In this document: positions 28,095 through 36,181 of the stretch, piece by piece
Numbering within the stretch: the first letter of the stretch is position 1
How the letters are laid out: each line of letters starts with the position of its first letter
From: SIG450 sp045658425
GTDB taxonomy: Bacteria > Bacillota > Clostridia > UMGS1840 > HGM11507
Direction: 5' to 3'
DNA: 41,412 nucleotides
Assembly (NCBI GenBank): GCA_045658425.1
Contig: JAZOVB010000124.1
Location: forward strand, 1-41,412
Translations under genes and position numbers: made by a program
The notes under the pieces: model-generated
The model's input: only the letters and a program-made list of their open reading frames with translations
Database searches by the model: none
Told to the model about the DNA's origin: nothing

Positions 28095-29651
28095 ATGAAA
28101 TACACATTTGAATTTTTAGAAGATGAAGTATGGTGGGGGGGTGCTTCCGTTAAAGGTACTGAGTATCCTCTTACAAAAAACAGTGTTCTTTATGAAAATT
28201 TCCATAAAAGAGTTCTTAATCAGGCAATGCCGTTCTATCTTTCCAATAAGGGAAGATATATATGGAGCGAAAACCCATTTGAAGTTAAAGTTGAAAACGG
28301 AATTTTCTATTTCGAGGGCGAAGATATTGCCATTTACGATGGTGGAAATTCATTAAAAGATGCTTATTTAACTGCCATGAAAAAACATTTTCCTTTTAAC
28401 AAAAAGAAACTTCCAAGAGAATTTTTCAAAACTGCTCAATATTGTACCTGGATGGAATTTACTTATGAACCTACTCAGGAAGGTGTTTTAAATTATGCAA
28501 AAAGTATTATTGACAATGGATTGGAACCGGGCATTTTGATAATTGATGAGGGATGGCATAAGCCCTACGGAATATGGGATTTTGATTTTTATAAATTCCC
28601 AAACCCAAAAGAAATGGTTGACGAACTTCACAAAATGGGATTTATTGTTATGCTTTGGGTTGTTCCCTGTGTTTCTCCCGATGGTTTTAATTTTATCACA
28701 AATGTAGATGAGCAACTTAATTTTACAGGAAGATTTCTTAAACCGTTTATAAAAACGAAAGAAGGAAAGCCTGCTTTATTCTGGTGGTGGAACGGGTTTT
28801 CAGCTCTGCTTGATTTAAGAAAGGAAGACGACAAAACATATCTGTCAGAAAAACTTGATTATCTTATGGAAACATACGGTATAGACGGTTTTAAATTTGA
28901 TGGGGGTTCAGTTGATATGTATACTCCATCCAATATAGTAAACGGAGAACCCTCAGATGATCATGATGCGATAGCAATGAATATTGCATGGAACGAATTC
29001 GGAACAAGTTATACATATCATGAATTCAAGGACACATTTAAAGGCGGAGGGAAAAATGCAATTCAAAGAATTTGCGATCGCGGTCATAAATGGGATGAGG
29101 ACGGAATAAACACTCTCATTCCCTGTATGATAGCTCAAGGTCTTATCGGGACACCATTTATCTGCCCTGATATGATTGGCGGAGGTCAATGGAATTATGC
29201 ACAGGATCCTGATTTTAAGGTAGATGAAGAGTTGTTTGTTCGTATGGCACAAGCATCAGCTTTAGCACCTATGATGCAATTTTCCTGGGCACCCTGGAGA
29301 GTTGTATCAAAAGAAAACTACCAACATATTGTAGAGGCTGCACAACTGCATAAAAAAATGGCAGATAAAATTATAGATGTCATTTCAGAAAGTGAAATTT
29401 CAGGAGAACCTGTAATAAGAAATCTTGAGTATAATTATCCCAATCAGGGATATGCTTTTATAAAAGACGAATTTATGGTGGGAAAAGATATTTTAGTTGC
29501 TCCTGTTATAACCAAAGAAACTTATGAAAGAAAAGTGGTATTTCCCGAAGGAAAATGGAAGGATGAAGACGGAAATATCTTCAAGGGCAACTCAGAATAC
29601 ATATTAAAATCACCTATAAATAAATTACTGTATTTCATAAAAATTAAATAG
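28095..29651 (+). CDS. glycoside hydrolase family 31 enzyme (cytoplasmic alpha-glycosidase)
   Basis: A 518-residue protein without a signal peptide. GH31 features: a small N-terminal beta domain, then the barrel with GILIIDEGW (147-154), the nucleophile D269 in GFKFDGG, the acid/base aspartate region HKWDEDG (D334 or D336), and TPFICPDMIGGGQW (353-366). It is shorter than typical 650-900-residue GH31 enzymes because the N-terminal domain is reduced. It removes alpha-linked sugars from oligosaccharides after uptake, by inference. Alpha-xylosidase, alpha-galactosidase and sulfoquinovosidase are all possible. It is cotranscribed with the AraC regulator, and a strong terminator follows. Confidence 0.85.
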   Translation: MKYTFEFLEDEVWWGGASVKGTEYPLTKNSVLYENFHKRVLNQAMPFYLSNKGRYIWSENPFEVKVENGIFYFEGEDIAIYDGGNSLKDAYLTAMKKHFPFNKKKLPREFFKTAQYCTWMEFTYEPTQEGVLNYAKSIIDNGLEPGILIIDEGWHKPYGIWDFDFYKFPNPKEMVDELHKMGFIVMLWVVPCVSPDGFNFITNVDEQLNFTGRFLKPFIKTKEGKPALFWWWNGFSALLDLRKEDDKTYLSEKLDYLMETYGIDGFKFDGGSVDMYTPSNIVNGEPSDDHDAIAMNIAWNEFGTSYTYHEFKDTFKGGGKNAIQRICDRGHKWDEDGINTLIPCMIAQGLIGTPFICPDMIGGGQWNYAQDPDFKVDEELFVRMAQASALAPMMQFSWAPWRVVSKENYQHIVEAAQLHKKMADKIIDVISESEISGEPVIRNLEYNYPNQGYAFIKDEFMVGKDILVAPVITKETYERKVVFPEGKWKDEDGNIFKGNSEYILKSPINKLLYFIKIK

Positions 29652-29658
29652 ACATAAA

Positions 29659-29692
29659 AAAAGGTAGTGTTTCAAATTTAACACTACCTTTT
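29659..29692 (+). terminator. bidirectional-type terminator after the GH31 gene
   Basis: A perfect 13-bp stem, AAAAGGTAGTGTT (29659-29671) and AACACTACCTTTT (29680-29692), has an 8-nt loop. The T run is inside the 3' arm, as expected for an intrinsic terminator working in either direction. Confidence 0.85.
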
Positions 29693-29724
29693 ACTGATAA
29701 AGATAAAAAAGACATAAATTGAAC

Positions 29725-29771
29725 AACCTTAAGAAAAACCTGACTTCCAATTTATCGGTTTTCTTAAGGTT
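29725..29771 (-). terminator. terminator after the 46-residue gene
   Basis: AACCTTAAGAAAAACC (29725-29740) pairs with GGTTTTCTTAAGGTT (29757-29771) apart from one bulged A. It lies 23 bp beyond the stop of the minus-strand small gene (29795) and faces the GH31 terminator. Confidence 0.7.
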
Positions 29772-29794
29772 TATTGTTACAATATTTAATTGAT

Positions 29795-29935
29795 TTAGCT
29801 TTCATAGGTATAAGTAGTTATAGATATATCATTGTCAAAATTATTAGCACTTAACCACTCTTCAAGCCCGGAAGCAATGTTGCTTGTCGTAACAACTGTT
29901 TCAATTTTCATAGTTGGATTCTCGTATTTTTTCAT
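29795..29935 (-). CDS. 46-residue small protein under a predicted AraC-activated promoter
   Basis: ATG 29935-29933 follows GGAGG (29943-29947) at an ideal 7-nt spacing, and TAA is at 29795-29797. The product starts MKKYENPTMKIETVVTTSN and ends NNFDNDISITTYTYES. It is hydrophilic, without a signal peptide or cysteines. The KYxxPxM opening and TTS segment resemble short hypothetical proteins I recall from other Clostridia, with no known role. It has its own promoter (29973-30000) carrying the same tandem boxes as the lyase operon, and terminators on the far side, so it is a real transcription unit. A peptide signal or modified-peptide precursor is conceivable but no maturation enzyme is nearby. 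Confidence 0.7.
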   Translation of the reverse strand: MKKYENPTMKIETVVTTSNIASGLEEWLSANNFDNDISITTYTYES

Positions 29936-29972
29936 CAGGCTACCTCCTACTTTATATTTATTTTATACTACT

Positions 29973-30000
29973 ATTATACCACTTATCTTTTTAGTTCCAA
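29973..30000 (-). promoter_or_regulatory. promoter of the 46-residue gene
   Basis: On the minus strand, -35 TTGGAA (29995-30000) and -10 TATAAT (29973-29978) are 16 bp apart. It directly follows the AraC-type boxes, as in the lyase promoter. Confidence 0.7.
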
Positions 30001-30032
30001 TGTAAATCCTTGTTTTTTTTATGTAAATTCTT
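30000..30032 (-). promoter_or_regulatory. second predicted AraC operator (two boxes, 21-bp period)
   Basis: AAGGATTTACAT at 30000-30011 and AAGAATTTACAT at 30021-30032 on the minus strand again start 21 bp apart, and the proximal box again overlaps the -35 element by one base. Geometry and sequence match 27079-27111. The operator ends just before the stop region of the pfkB-family gene. Confidence 0.7.
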
Positions 30033-30038
30033 CATTTT

Positions 30039-30965
30039 TTAAATCTGTTTTACCATAATTTGTTCAAAATATTGGTCAACCAATTCCTTTGTTATCATTC
30101 CCGTTTGTTCAAACTGTGTATTTGCAGTTCCTGTTGCCATACCAAGTTTTATGGCCTTTTCTATGGTATATCCCATATCAAGCCCTGTAGCAATTCCTGC
30201 AACGGAACTATCTCCTGAGCCTACGGCATTTATCACTTTGACAGATGGAGATAAAAATCTGTAGCAACGCCCCTCTATCATAGCTGCCGAGCCTTCTTTT
30301 CCTAAAGAAAGAAAAGGAATTTCTACTCCTTTTTCCATAAGATAAAAAAGTGCTTCTTTTATATGGTCATCAGTTGTTATTTCCTTATTCATAAGTACAG
30401 AAATTTCATCCTGGTTAGGCTTAACCATATATGGCTTTGATGACAATATATCATTAAGTGTATTACCACTGGTATCTACAATAATTTTCTTTCCTTTGTT
30501 TCTTGCAATATTAATAAGTTCTATATAAAAATCGCTTGTCAGTCCTAAGGGCAGACTCCCTGAAACACATATAATATCATAGTCGTCAACACAGTCAGAA
30601 TACTCTCTCAGAAATCTGTTTTTTTCCTCAACAAAAATAGTTGGGCCTGCTTCTAATATTTCTCCTGAAGCACCATATTCATTTGAAATATTAATACAAG
30701 TTCTTGATTCTTCTGAGATCGAGGTAAATAAGTTCTTTATCCCCTGTTTTTCTATCTCAGACTTAATGAAATCTCCCGAATATCCACCTGCAAATCCCAT
30801 TGCAGCGGTTTCCCTTCCTAAAAGATGCGCAACACGTGCTACATTGATACCTTTTCCACCTGCAGAACATGAAAAACGTTTCGCTCTATATACTTTGCCT
30901 ATTTCGAAATCTTCAACAAAATACACTCTGTCTATTGCAGGATTTGCAGTAATCGTTAAAATCAT
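30039..30965 (-). CDS. PfkB-family hexose-phosphate kinase (tagatose-6-P or fructose-1-P kinase)
   Basis: A 308-residue 1-phosphofructokinase/LacC-type sugar kinase. Signatures are GGKGINVA (36-43) and GSGDSSVAG (249-257) with catalytic D252; PNQDE near 183 is typical of the LacC/FruK group. It phosphorylates a ketose phosphate to a bisphosphate with ATP in the cytoplasm. The neighbouring GatD-like dehydrogenase would supply tagatose-6-phosphate and the aldolase would cleave the product, so tagatose-6-phosphate is the favoured substrate. Fructose-1-phosphate is the alternative, but there is no fructose PTS here. The RBS is GGAG. It is the last gene of the catabolic operon, 22 nt after the aldolase. 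Confidence 0.85.
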   Translation of the reverse strand: MILTITANPAIDRVYFVEDFEIGKVYRAKRFSCSAGGKGINVARVAHLLGRETAAMGFAGGYSGDFIKSEIEKQGIKNLFTSISEESRTCINISNEYGASGEILEAGPTIFVEEKNRFLREYSDCVDDYDIICVSGSLPLGLTSDFYIELINIARNKGKKIIVDTSGNTLNDILSSKPYMVKPNQDEISVLMNKEITTDDHIKEALFYLMEKGVEIPFLSLGKEGSAAMIEGRCYRFLSPSVKVINAVGSGDSSVAGIATGLDMGYTIEKAIKLGMATGTANTQFEQTGMITKELVDQYFEQIMVKQI

Positions 30966-30987
30966 ATTTTGCTCCTTTATTTTTATT

Positions 30988-31839
30988 TCAGGCTTTATTT
31001 TCGCTTCCGCAAACTAAAATTTTACTCTTTACATAAGCCTTTACTTCTTCTCTGCCTTGTGCTAAGTATTTCTTAGGGTCTATAGTTTCAGGATGTTTAT
31101 TCAATACTGAATTTACCCCATTAGTAAATGCAATCCTCAAGTCTGTAGCATAATTTACTTTACACATTCCACGTTTAATACATTCCCTAACAGTGTCATC
31201 CGGTACGCCCGAAGTGCCATGAAGCACCAATGGAATAGAAACTATCTTTCTTATTTCACTAAGTCGTTCCAAATCAATAAACGGAATCCCTTTATAAACA
31301 CCATGGGCAGTTCCTATAGCTACAGCGAGAGAATCAATTCCGGTAGTCTCTGCAAATATTTTTGCCTCTTCTGGATTAGTATAAGGGTTTTTATCCCCTC
31401 CGTCAAGGTCATCTTCTTTTCCGCCTACCTTACCAAGTTCTGCTTCCACACAAATTCCTGCAGGATGACATGCATCCACCACCGATTTAGTAATACGGAT
31501 ATTTTCTTCAAATGATTGATGTGATCCATCTATCATAATAGACGTATAGCCTGCTCTTAGCGCTCTCATTGCCAAATCAAAGCTATTGCCATGATCAAGG
31601 TGCATTGCAACTGGAACTGTTGCTTTTTTTGCAGCTACTTTTACAGCGGCATAAAAATAATCAACATCGGCATATTTCACCGTAGATGGTGTTGTCTGCA
31701 TAATAACCGGTGCACGAAGTTCCTCTGCCGCTTCAATTACGGCTTGCACCATTTCCATATTTTCAACATTGAATGCGCCAACCGCATATCTATTTTTCTG
31801 CGCATCAAGAAGCATTTGTTTTGTTGTTACGAGTGCCAT
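30988..31839 (-). CDS. class II ketose-bisphosphate aldolase (tagatose/fructose-1,6-bisphosphate)
   Basis: A 283-residue zinc aldolase of the GatY/KbaY/FbaA family. Seen: AMHLDHG with catalytic D82 and zinc ligand H83, VEAELG (131-136), IGTAHG with H179, LHGTSG with H207, and NYATDLR (229-235). It cleaves tagatose- or fructose-1,6-bisphosphate into glyceraldehyde-3-phosphate and dihydroxyacetone phosphate. The length is close to that of the GatY/KbaY type. It lies between the dehydrogenase and the PfkB kinase, the order expected of a galactitol/tagatose pathway. The start has GGAGG close upstream (4 nt). Confidence 0.88.
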   Translation of the reverse strand: MALVTTKQMLLDAQKNRYAVGAFNVENMEMVQAVIEAAEELRAPVIMQTTPSTVKYADVDYFYAAVKVAAKKATVPVAMHLDHGNSFDLAMRALRAGYTSIMIDGSHQSFEENIRITKSVVDACHPAGICVEAELGKVGGKEDDLDGGDKNPYTNPEEAKIFAETTGIDSLAVAIGTAHGVYKGIPFIDLERLSEIRKIVSIPLVLHGTSGVPDDTVRECIKRGMCKVNYATDLRIAFTNGVNSVLNKHPETIDPKKYLAQGREEVKAYVKSKILVCGSENKA

Positions 31840-31912
31840 ATTTCCTCCTTAGTTATACAAACTTTTTTCTATTGTAATTTTGAAATAATTAAGTTAAAGT
31901 CCTTGGATATAT

Positions 31913-32962
31913 TTACTCTTCCGAATTAATTAAGATTTTTCCTTTTACCACTCCGGAAGTCTTATAAAGTTCAAACGCTTCTGCTATTTCGCTAAGAGGC
32001 ATTTTCTTAAATACAAAGGATTCATCATATTTCAGCTCTCCGGTCCCGAAATAGTGTGCAGTAAGTTCCCACTCTTTTCCGGGAAAAGGTGCACTGTATG
32101 ACATCCATGAACCTGTTAAATAAAATTCTTTTCGGTTAATATTTTCCCATTCTGCAATGGAAAAAGTCAGTTCTTTGGTAGGGGTTCCGATAAAGCACAC
32201 ATGCGCCTTATTACCAGCTAACTCAAAAGCCATTTTCATAGTGATGGTATTACCCGCTGTTTCAAACACATAATCAAAGCCTCTGCCCCCGGTCAATTCC
32301 TTAACCTTATCCATATAATCGGAATTTTTAGTATTCACGCCCGCAGTTGCACCGAGACGTTTTCCCAATTCTAACCGTTCGTCCACAATATCGAATACAA
32401 CTGTTTCCTTAGCACCAAAAATGTTTGCCCATTGCATTGTGAACATACCAATCGTTCCTCCACCAAGAATTGCCACTGTTTTCCCTTTCTCAAAAGGAAC
32501 TCTCAACAATCCATGTAGCGCCACAGTTGCCGGCTCAAATAAAGCACCTTGTTCGAATGAAATTGTATCCTTAAATTTCACTGCATTCTTTTCCGGTACA
32601 ACCACATATTCGGCAAAACTTCCAAATTCTCTGGAGCCTATAAAACTGTAGTGCTTACAAAGTGCATAGTCACCTTTACGGCAGTCCTCACAATTCATAC
32701 AGGGGACCAACGGCACTCCTGCCACCCTGTCACCGGGAACTAGCATAGTGACATTATCTCCCACCGATTCTACTACACCTGAAAACTCATGTCCTAATAC
32801 ATTAGGGAAGAAATGACAGGCATTCCCGTTAACACGGGGAACATCCGAGCCGCATATCCCAGTGTATTTTACTTTAACCAACACTTTCCCCGGACCGGGG
32901 ATTGGTTTTTCAATCTCTTCATATCTTATATCTTCTCTTGCGTGTACTACGCCCGCTTTCAT
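31913..32962 (-). CDS. gatD: zinc-dependent galactitol-1-phosphate 5-dehydrogenase-like enzyme
   Basis: A 349-residue medium-chain dehydrogenase. Catalytic zinc ligands are C37 (GICGSD), H58-E59 (LGHEFSG) and E143. The structural zinc cysteines are C88, C91, C94 and C102. The NAD site is GGGTIG (167-172). GSWMSYSAPFPGKEWE and the GSD-VPR stretch closely resemble E. coli GatD, better than sorbitol or threonine dehydrogenases. ATG 32962 is chosen because AGGAGG lies 9 nt upstream; ATG 32971 directly touches the RBS. It would oxidise galactitol-1-phosphate to tagatose-6-phosphate, feeding the adjacent kinase and aldolase. L-iditol/sorbitol dehydrogenase activity cannot be excluded. Confidence 0.8.
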   Translation of the reverse strand: MKAGVVHAREDIRYEEIEKPIPGPGKVLVKVKYTGICGSDVPRVNGNACHFFPNVLGHEFSGVVESVGDNVTMLVPGDRVAGVPLVPCMNCEDCRKGDYALCKHYSFIGSREFGSFAEYVVVPEKNAVKFKDTISFEQGALFEPATVALHGLLRVPFEKGKTVAILGGGTIGMFTMQWANIFGAKETVVFDIVDERLELGKRLGATAGVNTKNSDYMDKVKELTGGRGFDYVFETAGNTITMKMAFELAGNKAHVCFIGTPTKELTFSIAEWENINRKEFYLTGSWMSYSAPFPGKEWELTAHYFGTGELKYDESFVFKKMPLSEIAEAFELYKTSGVVKGKILINSEE

Positions 32963-32995
32963 GATATACATCCTCCTGTTTTATTTTTGAAATTA

Positions 32996-34501
32996 TCATC
33001 CCATTATCATTTTTAGATTTTCATATATTTCTATATATGTGTTATAATATTCCTGATACTTAGTATATTTTTCCATATCAGGCTCATATCGTCTGGTAAA
33101 TTTCACTGTTTCCTGTACAGCTTCCTCAAAATCTTGATATAACCCTACACCAACACCGGCCAGAATTGCCGCTCCTAATGTAGTAGCAGTATCTGAATAC
33201 GGAACAGACATTGGAATTCCTGTAATATCGCTCTTTATCTGCATCCAAAGAGATGAATTTGCCGAACCTCCTACTGAAAGCAATTCTTTTACTGTTGCTC
33301 CTGATTTTTCTGCTACATTAAGATTATGCTTCAAAGAATATGCCACGCCCTCCATAGCAGAGCGAATAAAATGACCTTTGGTTTTTGAAAAATCTAAACC
33401 ATAAAAGACTCCTTTAGCATTTGGATTCCAAATCGGAGACCGTTCTCCTGCCATATATGGTAAGAATATCAATCCGTCACTGCCCGGATTTATCTTTTCT
33501 GCCAGTTCGTCCATTTGTATCATAGAGGATTTTCCTTTACAAGATGCAACACTTCGTTCATAGTCGCCGAATTCTTTTTCAATCCAGCGCATTACTCCCC
33601 CGCCGCCGGTAGTACCTCCTTGCAAAAGCCATTTTCCAGGCACTACATGATAACTCAAAATCAAATCAGGGTGTTTTGCATACTCTTCTATACAAATACT
33701 CATTCCACCTGCCTGTCCGCCTTGTTCCTGAGTATCACCATCACTAATTACTCCTGCTCCCAAGGCGCCGCAAGCCGCATCTAGTCCTCCAGCAACTACA
33801 GGTGTACCCTCTTTAAGTCCTGTTGCCTGTGCTGCTTCTTTTGTTACCTCACCTATTACTTGATGACAAGGATAAATTGGTGGCAAAAACTCTTTGGGAA
33901 TACCAAGACTTTCACACATTTTCTCGTCCCATTTTCCTAGTTTCATATTTACACAATGAAACCCATAGGTCTGACTGACATCCTGAGTAATCTTATCAGT
34001 CAGCCGATAAGCAATAAAACTGTTTGATTGCAGAATTTTATATATCTTTTGATACATTTCAGGCATAGTTTCCTGGTACCATAGAATTTTTGCTGTTGTG
34101 TAAGACGGACGAAGTACATTTCCGCACAGTTCAAATACTTTATCTGCACCCAATCGGGAATTTATCCTATCACAAATTGCTTGTGCTCTTACATCCATCC
34201 ATATAGGTGTGTTTGCAAGAACATTCCCCTCTCTATCAACAGCCACAGCAGACCAGCTTTGTCCGTCAATTCCAATTCCTGCGATTTTGGAAGCATCAAT
34301 TTTATTCTCTTTTAGCATTCTTTTTGTAGTATTGCAAACAGCCAACCACCAATCCTCGGGATTTTGTTCTGCCCATCCCTTATGAGGATAATAAACAGAA
34401 TATTCACCCGAAGCCGATGCAACCAATGAGCCATTTCTTTTAAAAACAGCAATTTTACAAGCACTTGTACCTATATCAATACCAAGAAGCAATGATTTCA
34501 T
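32996..34501 (-). CDS. FGGY-family carbohydrate kinase (xylulokinase-like)
   Basis: A 501-residue two-domain sugar kinase. The N-terminal phosphate loop is GIDIGTSACKIAVF. GIGIDGQSW and TPIWMDVRA mark the substrate side, and GGLDAACGALGAGV and LLSVGGSANSSLWMQ are the typical FGGY ATP-side motifs. It looks complete. The family phosphorylates xylulose, glycerol, ribulose or polyols. It precedes the GatD-like gene by 24 nt, and no PTS is present, so it may make a polyol phosphate (for example galactitol-1-phosphate) for that enzyme; D-xylulose is the conservative alternative. The start has GAGGAG 6 nt upstream. Confidence 0.83.
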   Translation of the reverse strand: MKSLLLGIDIGTSACKIAVFKRNGSLVASASGEYSVYYPHKGWAEQNPEDWWLAVCNTTKRMLKENKIDASKIAGIGIDGQSWSAVAVDREGNVLANTPIWMDVRAQAICDRINSRLGADKVFELCGNVLRPSYTTAKILWYQETMPEMYQKIYKILQSNSFIAYRLTDKITQDVSQTYGFHCVNMKLGKWDEKMCESLGIPKEFLPPIYPCHQVIGEVTKEAAQATGLKEGTPVVAGGLDAACGALGAGVISDGDTQEQGGQAGGMSICIEEYAKHPDLILSYHVVPGKWLLQGGTTGGGGVMRWIEKEFGDYERSVASCKGKSSMIQMDELAEKINPGSDGLIFLPYMAGERSPIWNPNAKGVFYGLDFSKTKGHFIRSAMEGVAYSLKHNLNVAEKSGATVKELLSVGGSANSSLWMQIKSDITGIPMSVPYSDTATTLGAAILAGVGVGLYQDFEEAVQETVKFTRRYEPDMEKYTKYQEYYNTYIEIYENLKMIMG

Positions 34502-34522
34502 ATATATCTCCTCTTTTTGTGA

Positions 34523-34587
34523 ATAAGAACCTCATGACATTCTAAAAGCCTAAGTCTTAAGAATTTCGAAGAACCTTGCTGTGTTAA
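34523..34587 (+). repeat. 65-bp imperfect inverted repeat, copy B
   Basis: The segment begins ATAAGAACCTCATGA (34523-34537) and ends CCTTGCTGTGTTAA (34574-34587), with 36 bases between. It is in the opposite orientation to copy A at 5923-5987. It lies in the 154-bp gap between the FAD oxidoreductase terminator and the FGGY kinase start. Confidence 0.6.
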
Positions 34588-34623
34588 ACATAACCAATAA
34601 TATGTCTTAATGCACAATAAATA

Positions 34624-34647
34624 GCCGCCGGAATACATTCCGACGGC
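34624..34647 (-). terminator. hairpin after the FAD oxidoreductase gene
   Basis: GCCGCCGGAAT (34624-34634) pairs with ATTCCGACGGC (34637-34647) with one mismatch. On the minus strand it follows the stop at 34656 and is trailed by an AT-rich TATTTATTG. It may only partly separate the oxidoreductase from the kinase genes. Confidence 0.6.
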
Positions 34648-34655
34648 CAACCTTT

Positions 34656-35993
34656 TTATTCTAAAATACCGCCGTTCTTTATAAGTTCGCCTCTTAATTC
34701 TTGTACGTCAACATCTGCAGGAACTACTCCGTGCTTCACTGCTAAGGCTGCAGCGGTACCGGCAGCCTCACCTTCACCAATACACACACCCATTACTCTT
34801 GTAAGTCCGTAAATATCTCCTTCAACAGATATACAACGTCCGCACATCATAAGACCGCTTATATCTTTGCTTACAAGACAACCGTATGGTACTCCGATCG
34901 CTTTTTCTACCGGTTGCAGATATAATCTTTCGGTACCCGGCACGTGAATATCTACGTTATATCCTGCTAAAGCAATTGTATCTTCAGGAACCGCACAGTC
35001 TTTCAACGCATCGGAAGTCAATGTTTTAATTCCTTTGATACGGCGGCTCTCTCTTGAACCAATACCAAATGAAATACTTGACAAATGGCATTCTTCAAAA
35101 CCAGGAGCATATTTTTTAAAGAATTTCATAAGCTCTTTAATCTGACGATGACCTTCAATGTCAGCCTGAATAACGTCATTTGCATTTGTAGAGTCTACGT
35201 CTACCACTCTTGTGCAGTTTACCATTACTTCTCCGTCAGGCAATGTAGAGAAAATAATTCTGTCACGTGGCAAACTGAATTCACCATTTTTTCTTGCCTC
35301 TTCTATAAATTCTTTATAACCTGTAAATGCAAAATAATCTGATTCCAGAAATTGTGCATAAGTTTGCTTAACACCGTATGTATCAGGAAGTGCGATAGTT
35401 TCAGGATGTTCCTTAACATAAGCACGAACCTTCGATAAATCCACATTTCCGATAGTGAAAATTAATGATGGAGGCTGAAGTTTTTCATTCTGAGTATATT
35501 CAGCACCTGCAAAATATGCAGCTGTTCCGTCTCCGGTTGCGTCAATAAGAATATCTGTTTCATATTCTTCTACTTCGCCACGCTTTAAGATAGTAATCCC
35601 CTTAACTTTGCCATCACTTACTTTAACGTCAGTAAGTTCAGAATATAAAGCTAAATCAACACCTGCTTCATCACAGATTTCAAAGCAGATAATTCTCATC
35701 CAATGAGGATTGAAAAATGTTAAACTATTGTGCACAGGACAACGCACAGCACGTGATGTAGCTCCAAACTCCTCTAATCTTTTATGAACTATTTCTTCAG
35801 CTATTCCGCCAAGTACTGTTCTTCCGGAACGATCCACAAAACCAAGCACAGGAAGTCCTGAAATCATAAGCCCTCCCAAAGCAGCACCTCTTTCAACTAA
35901 AAGTGTTTTCATTCCATTACGAGCCGCTGCAACTGCAGCCGGAATACCAGAAGGGCCTCCACCTACAACTATTACATCATATTTTTTTGCCAT
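34656..35993 (-). CDS. FAD-dependent oxidoreductase (FAD_oxidored/xanthan-lyase-associated type)
   Basis: A 445-residue flavoprotein. The N-terminal dinucleotide fold is VVVGGGPSGIPAAVAAARNG (with ERGAALGG after), and ILIDATGDGTAA (150-161) and the C-terminal LMMCGRC...GLTRVMG stretch are conserved in the FAD_oxidored (PF12831) group. It lacks a signal peptide and is probably cytoplasmic. Such proteins occur in polysaccharide-use gene clusters, with largely undefined substrates. It is the first gene downstream of the promoter facing the PocR-AraC regulator and is probably controlled by it. An imperfect terminator separates it from the FGGY kinase gene. A dehydrogenase acting on a sugar acid or polyol is a guess. 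Confidence 0.8.
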   Translation of the reverse strand: MAKKYDVIVVGGGPSGIPAAVAAARNGMKTLLVERGAALGGLMISGLPVLGFVDRSGRTVLGGIAEEIVHKRLEEFGATSRAVRCPVHNSLTFFNPHWMRIICFEICDEAGVDLALYSELTDVKVSDGKVKGITILKRGEVEEYETDILIDATGDGTAAYFAGAEYTQNEKLQPPSLIFTIGNVDLSKVRAYVKEHPETIALPDTYGVKQTYAQFLESDYFAFTGYKEFIEEARKNGEFSLPRDRIIFSTLPDGEVMVNCTRVVDVDSTNANDVIQADIEGHRQIKELMKFFKKYAPGFEECHLSSISFGIGSRESRRIKGIKTLTSDALKDCAVPEDTIALAGYNVDIHVPGTERLYLQPVEKAIGVPYGCLVSKDISGLMMCGRCISVEGDIYGLTRVMGVCIGEGEAAGTAAALAVKHGVVPADVDVQELRGELIKNGGILE

Positions 35994-36067
35994 AATTAAA
36001 ACCGCCTTTCTTTTTTTAATATATTATTGAAATATAAAATCGTTTGTAACTTCTTTATTCAATCCCC

Positions 36068-36096
36068 ATTATAATAGATTTTTTTTGCCTTTTCAT
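36068..36096 (-). promoter_or_regulatory. promoter of the FAD oxidoreductase/polyol operon
   Basis: On the minus strand, -10 TATAAT (36068-36073) and a weak -35 ATGAAA (36091-36096) are 17 bp apart. A pair of predicted activator boxes begins 5 bp upstream of the -35. Confidence 0.6.
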
Positions 36097-36101
36097 TTGT
36101 T

Positions 36102-36131
36102 TTTCTGCAAAATACATTTACATTTCTGCAA
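36102..36131. promoter_or_regulatory. predicted PocR-AraC operator (two boxes, 21-bp period)
   Basis: TTTCTGCAA occurs at 36102-36110 and 36123-36131, starts 21 bp apart, the same spacing as the boxes at the other AraC-linked promoters but a different sequence (TTGCAGAAA on the minus strand). It sits between the two divergent promoters. Confidence 0.6.
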
Positions 36132-36133
36132 TT

Positions 36134-36162
36134 TTGTGTTACATTAAAGTATCATTTATAAA
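36134..36162 (+). promoter_or_regulatory. promoter of the PocR-AraC regulator gene
   Basis: -35 TTGTGT (36134-36139) and -10 TATAAA (36157-36162) are 17 bp apart. The RBS AAGGAG (36168-36173) lies 8 nt before ATG 36182, so the leader would be very short. Confidence 0.5.
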
Positions 36163-36181
36163 ATGCTAAGGAGAAAAAAAT

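Noticed and set aside
32963..32971. ATG 32971 as start of the gatD-like gene
   Set aside because: It directly abuts AGGAGG with no spacer; ATG 32962 is at 9 nt.
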